DNA of 5,316 bases, from NCBI GenBank assembly GCA_019090225.1, contig JAHRWI010000047.1:1-5316 (forward strand), written 5' to 3'. Positions 4,582 to 5,316 of the stretch are shown here, in pieces; the stretch's first letter is position 1; the number at the start of each line of letters is the position of its first letter. The position numbers and the translations under genes are program-made. The DNA comes from Porticoccaceae bacterium. Its GTDB lineage: Bacteria; Pseudomonadota; Gammaproteobacteria; Pseudomonadales; Porticoccaceae. The notes beneath the pieces were generated by a model. The model was not told where the DNA came from, made no database searches, and saw only the letters and a program-made list of their open reading frames with translations.

Positions 4582-5316
4582 ATGGAAACCCAACTTCTAG
4601 AAGCCTTTGTCGCCGTCGTCGAGGCCGGTTCATTTTCTGAAGCCGCCGAGCAAATACATTTAACTCAACCGGCCGTCAGCAAAAGAATCGCCCTCCTCGA
4701 AGAACAGCTCAATTGCCGACTTTTCGACCGCATCAGCCGCACTGTCAATTTAACTGAGGCAGGCATGGCGCTGCTACCCAGAGCCCGGAACTTATTACAG
4801 GAATTACTCGACACCAAACAACATATCCAGGATTTATCGGGAGCGGTATCCGGCAACTTGCGCCTGGCCATCAGCCACCATATTGGCTTGCATCGACTGC
4901 CGCCGGTACTCAAGGCTTTTAGCACCGCCCATGCCGATGTTGCTCTGGAAATCGATTTTATGGATTCTGAGGTAGCCTACGAAGCGGTTCGACAGGGCCA
5001 TTTTGAACTGGCTATCATCACGCTGGCACCGGAAGATCATCCAAAGATTCTGGCCACCCCGATCTGGAAAGACCCGCTACGCTTAGTCGCAGCGCCAGAT
5101 CATCCCTTAGCCAGCATTGCTAAACTCACGGTAGACGAACTTTGCACCCACCCTGCCATTTTGCCCGGCCTAAATACGTACACCGGAAAAATGATCAAGC
5201 AATTCTTTGAGCGAAGCGGCAAGCAGCTCAATGCCACTATGGCGACCAATTATCTTGAAACTATCAAAATGATGGTTTCAGTCGGTCTCGGCTGGAGCAT
5301 GCTACCGGCGACCATG
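4582..5316 (+). CDS. LysR-family transcriptional regulator, 3' end cut by the window edge
   Basis: A DNA-binding regulator of the LysR family; 245 residues are readable of about 300 usual, so about 50 C-terminal residues lie outside. The N-terminal winged helix-turn-helix is clear: LLEAFVAVVEAGSFSEAAEQ (5-24), then HLTQPAVSKRIALLEEQL (26-43), CRLFDR (45-50) and LTEAG (57-61). A linker helix spans about 62-90. The periplasmic-binding-protein-like effector domain begins near 91 (GNLRLAISHHIGLHRLPPVL), with subdomain II at about 160-245. The ATG is fixed by an in-frame TAA at 4570-4572 and by the usual spacing to the HTH; no Shine-Dalgarno is visible. From memory, a LysR-family gene divergent from leuC is also found in Pseudomonas. 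Position suggests regulation of leuC and of itself. The effector is unknown, and leucine-pathway intermediates are only a guess. It should not be called leuO on this evidence. Confidence 0.93.
   Translation, partial: METQLLEAFVAVVEAGSFSEAAEQIHLTQPAVSKRIALLEEQLNCRLFDRISRTVNLTEAGMALLPRARNLLQELLDTKQHIQDLSGAVSGNLRLAISHHIGLHRLPPVLKAFSTAHADVALEIDFMDSEVAYEAVRQGHFELAIITLAPEDHPKILATPIWKDPLRLVAAPDHPLASIAKLTVDELCTHPAILPGLNTYTGKMIKQFFERSGKQLNATMATNYLETIKMMVSVGLGWSMLPATM

Noticed and set aside
4665..5040. Two minus-strand open frames opposite the LysR-family gene
   Set aside because: The plus-strand frame has a clear HTH and effector domain; the antisense frames overlap each other and resemble nothing.
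1..5316. A search for mobile elements, CRISPR repeats, tRNA/rRNA, toxin-antitoxin or defence genes
   Set aside because: None seen. The window is filled by five conserved genes with short gaps and no sign of recent transfer.

Overview
This window looks like chromosomal housekeeping DNA from a gammaproteobacterium. It carries leuC, leuD, leuB and asd in that transcriptional order on the minus strand, with a divergent LysR-type regulator (LTTR) gene on the plus strand next to leuC. From memory, this matches the Pseudomonas-type layout (LTTR / leuC-leuD-leuB-asd, followed there by fimV and truA) and not the enterobacterial leuABCD operon. The encoded proteins resemble the Pseudomonas versions closely in their family motifs. 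Base composition is intermediate, with AT-rich intergenic regions, so a marine or Cellvibrio/Spongiibacter-like gammaproteobacterium is possible. The genus cannot be fixed from this sequence.

Layout from left to right: asd (minus strand, runs off the left edge, about the last 20 residues missing); an 83-bp AT-rich gap; leuB (minus, GTG start); a 99-bp gap with a short 13-bp-period repeat and a possible mRNA hairpin; leuD (minus); a 2-bp gap; leuC (minus); a 186-bp divergent regulatory region; and a LysR-family gene (plus strand, runs off the right edge).

LeuC and LeuD form isopropylmalate isomerase and LeuB is 3-isopropylmalate dehydrogenase. Together they carry out the second and third steps of leucine synthesis. 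leuA is not in the window. Asd makes aspartate semialdehyde, the branch point to lysine/diaminopimelate, methionine, threonine and, through threonine, isoleucine. The divergent LTTR is a plausible local regulator of the leu genes, but its effector cannot be read from the sequence.

No mobile element, CRISPR array, tRNA, rRNA or defence system is visible, and I do not see an undescribed biological system. The most interesting signals are regulatory. An 8-bp motif, ATAGAATG, lies in the same orientation 10-15 nt before the start codons of leuC, asd and the LTTR gene. The copy before the LTTR gene is one arm of an LTTR-box-like dyad. leuB begins at a GTG overlapped by an ATG-TAG start-stop pair. 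The LTTR gene lacks a Shine-Dalgarno sequence and may be leaderless.
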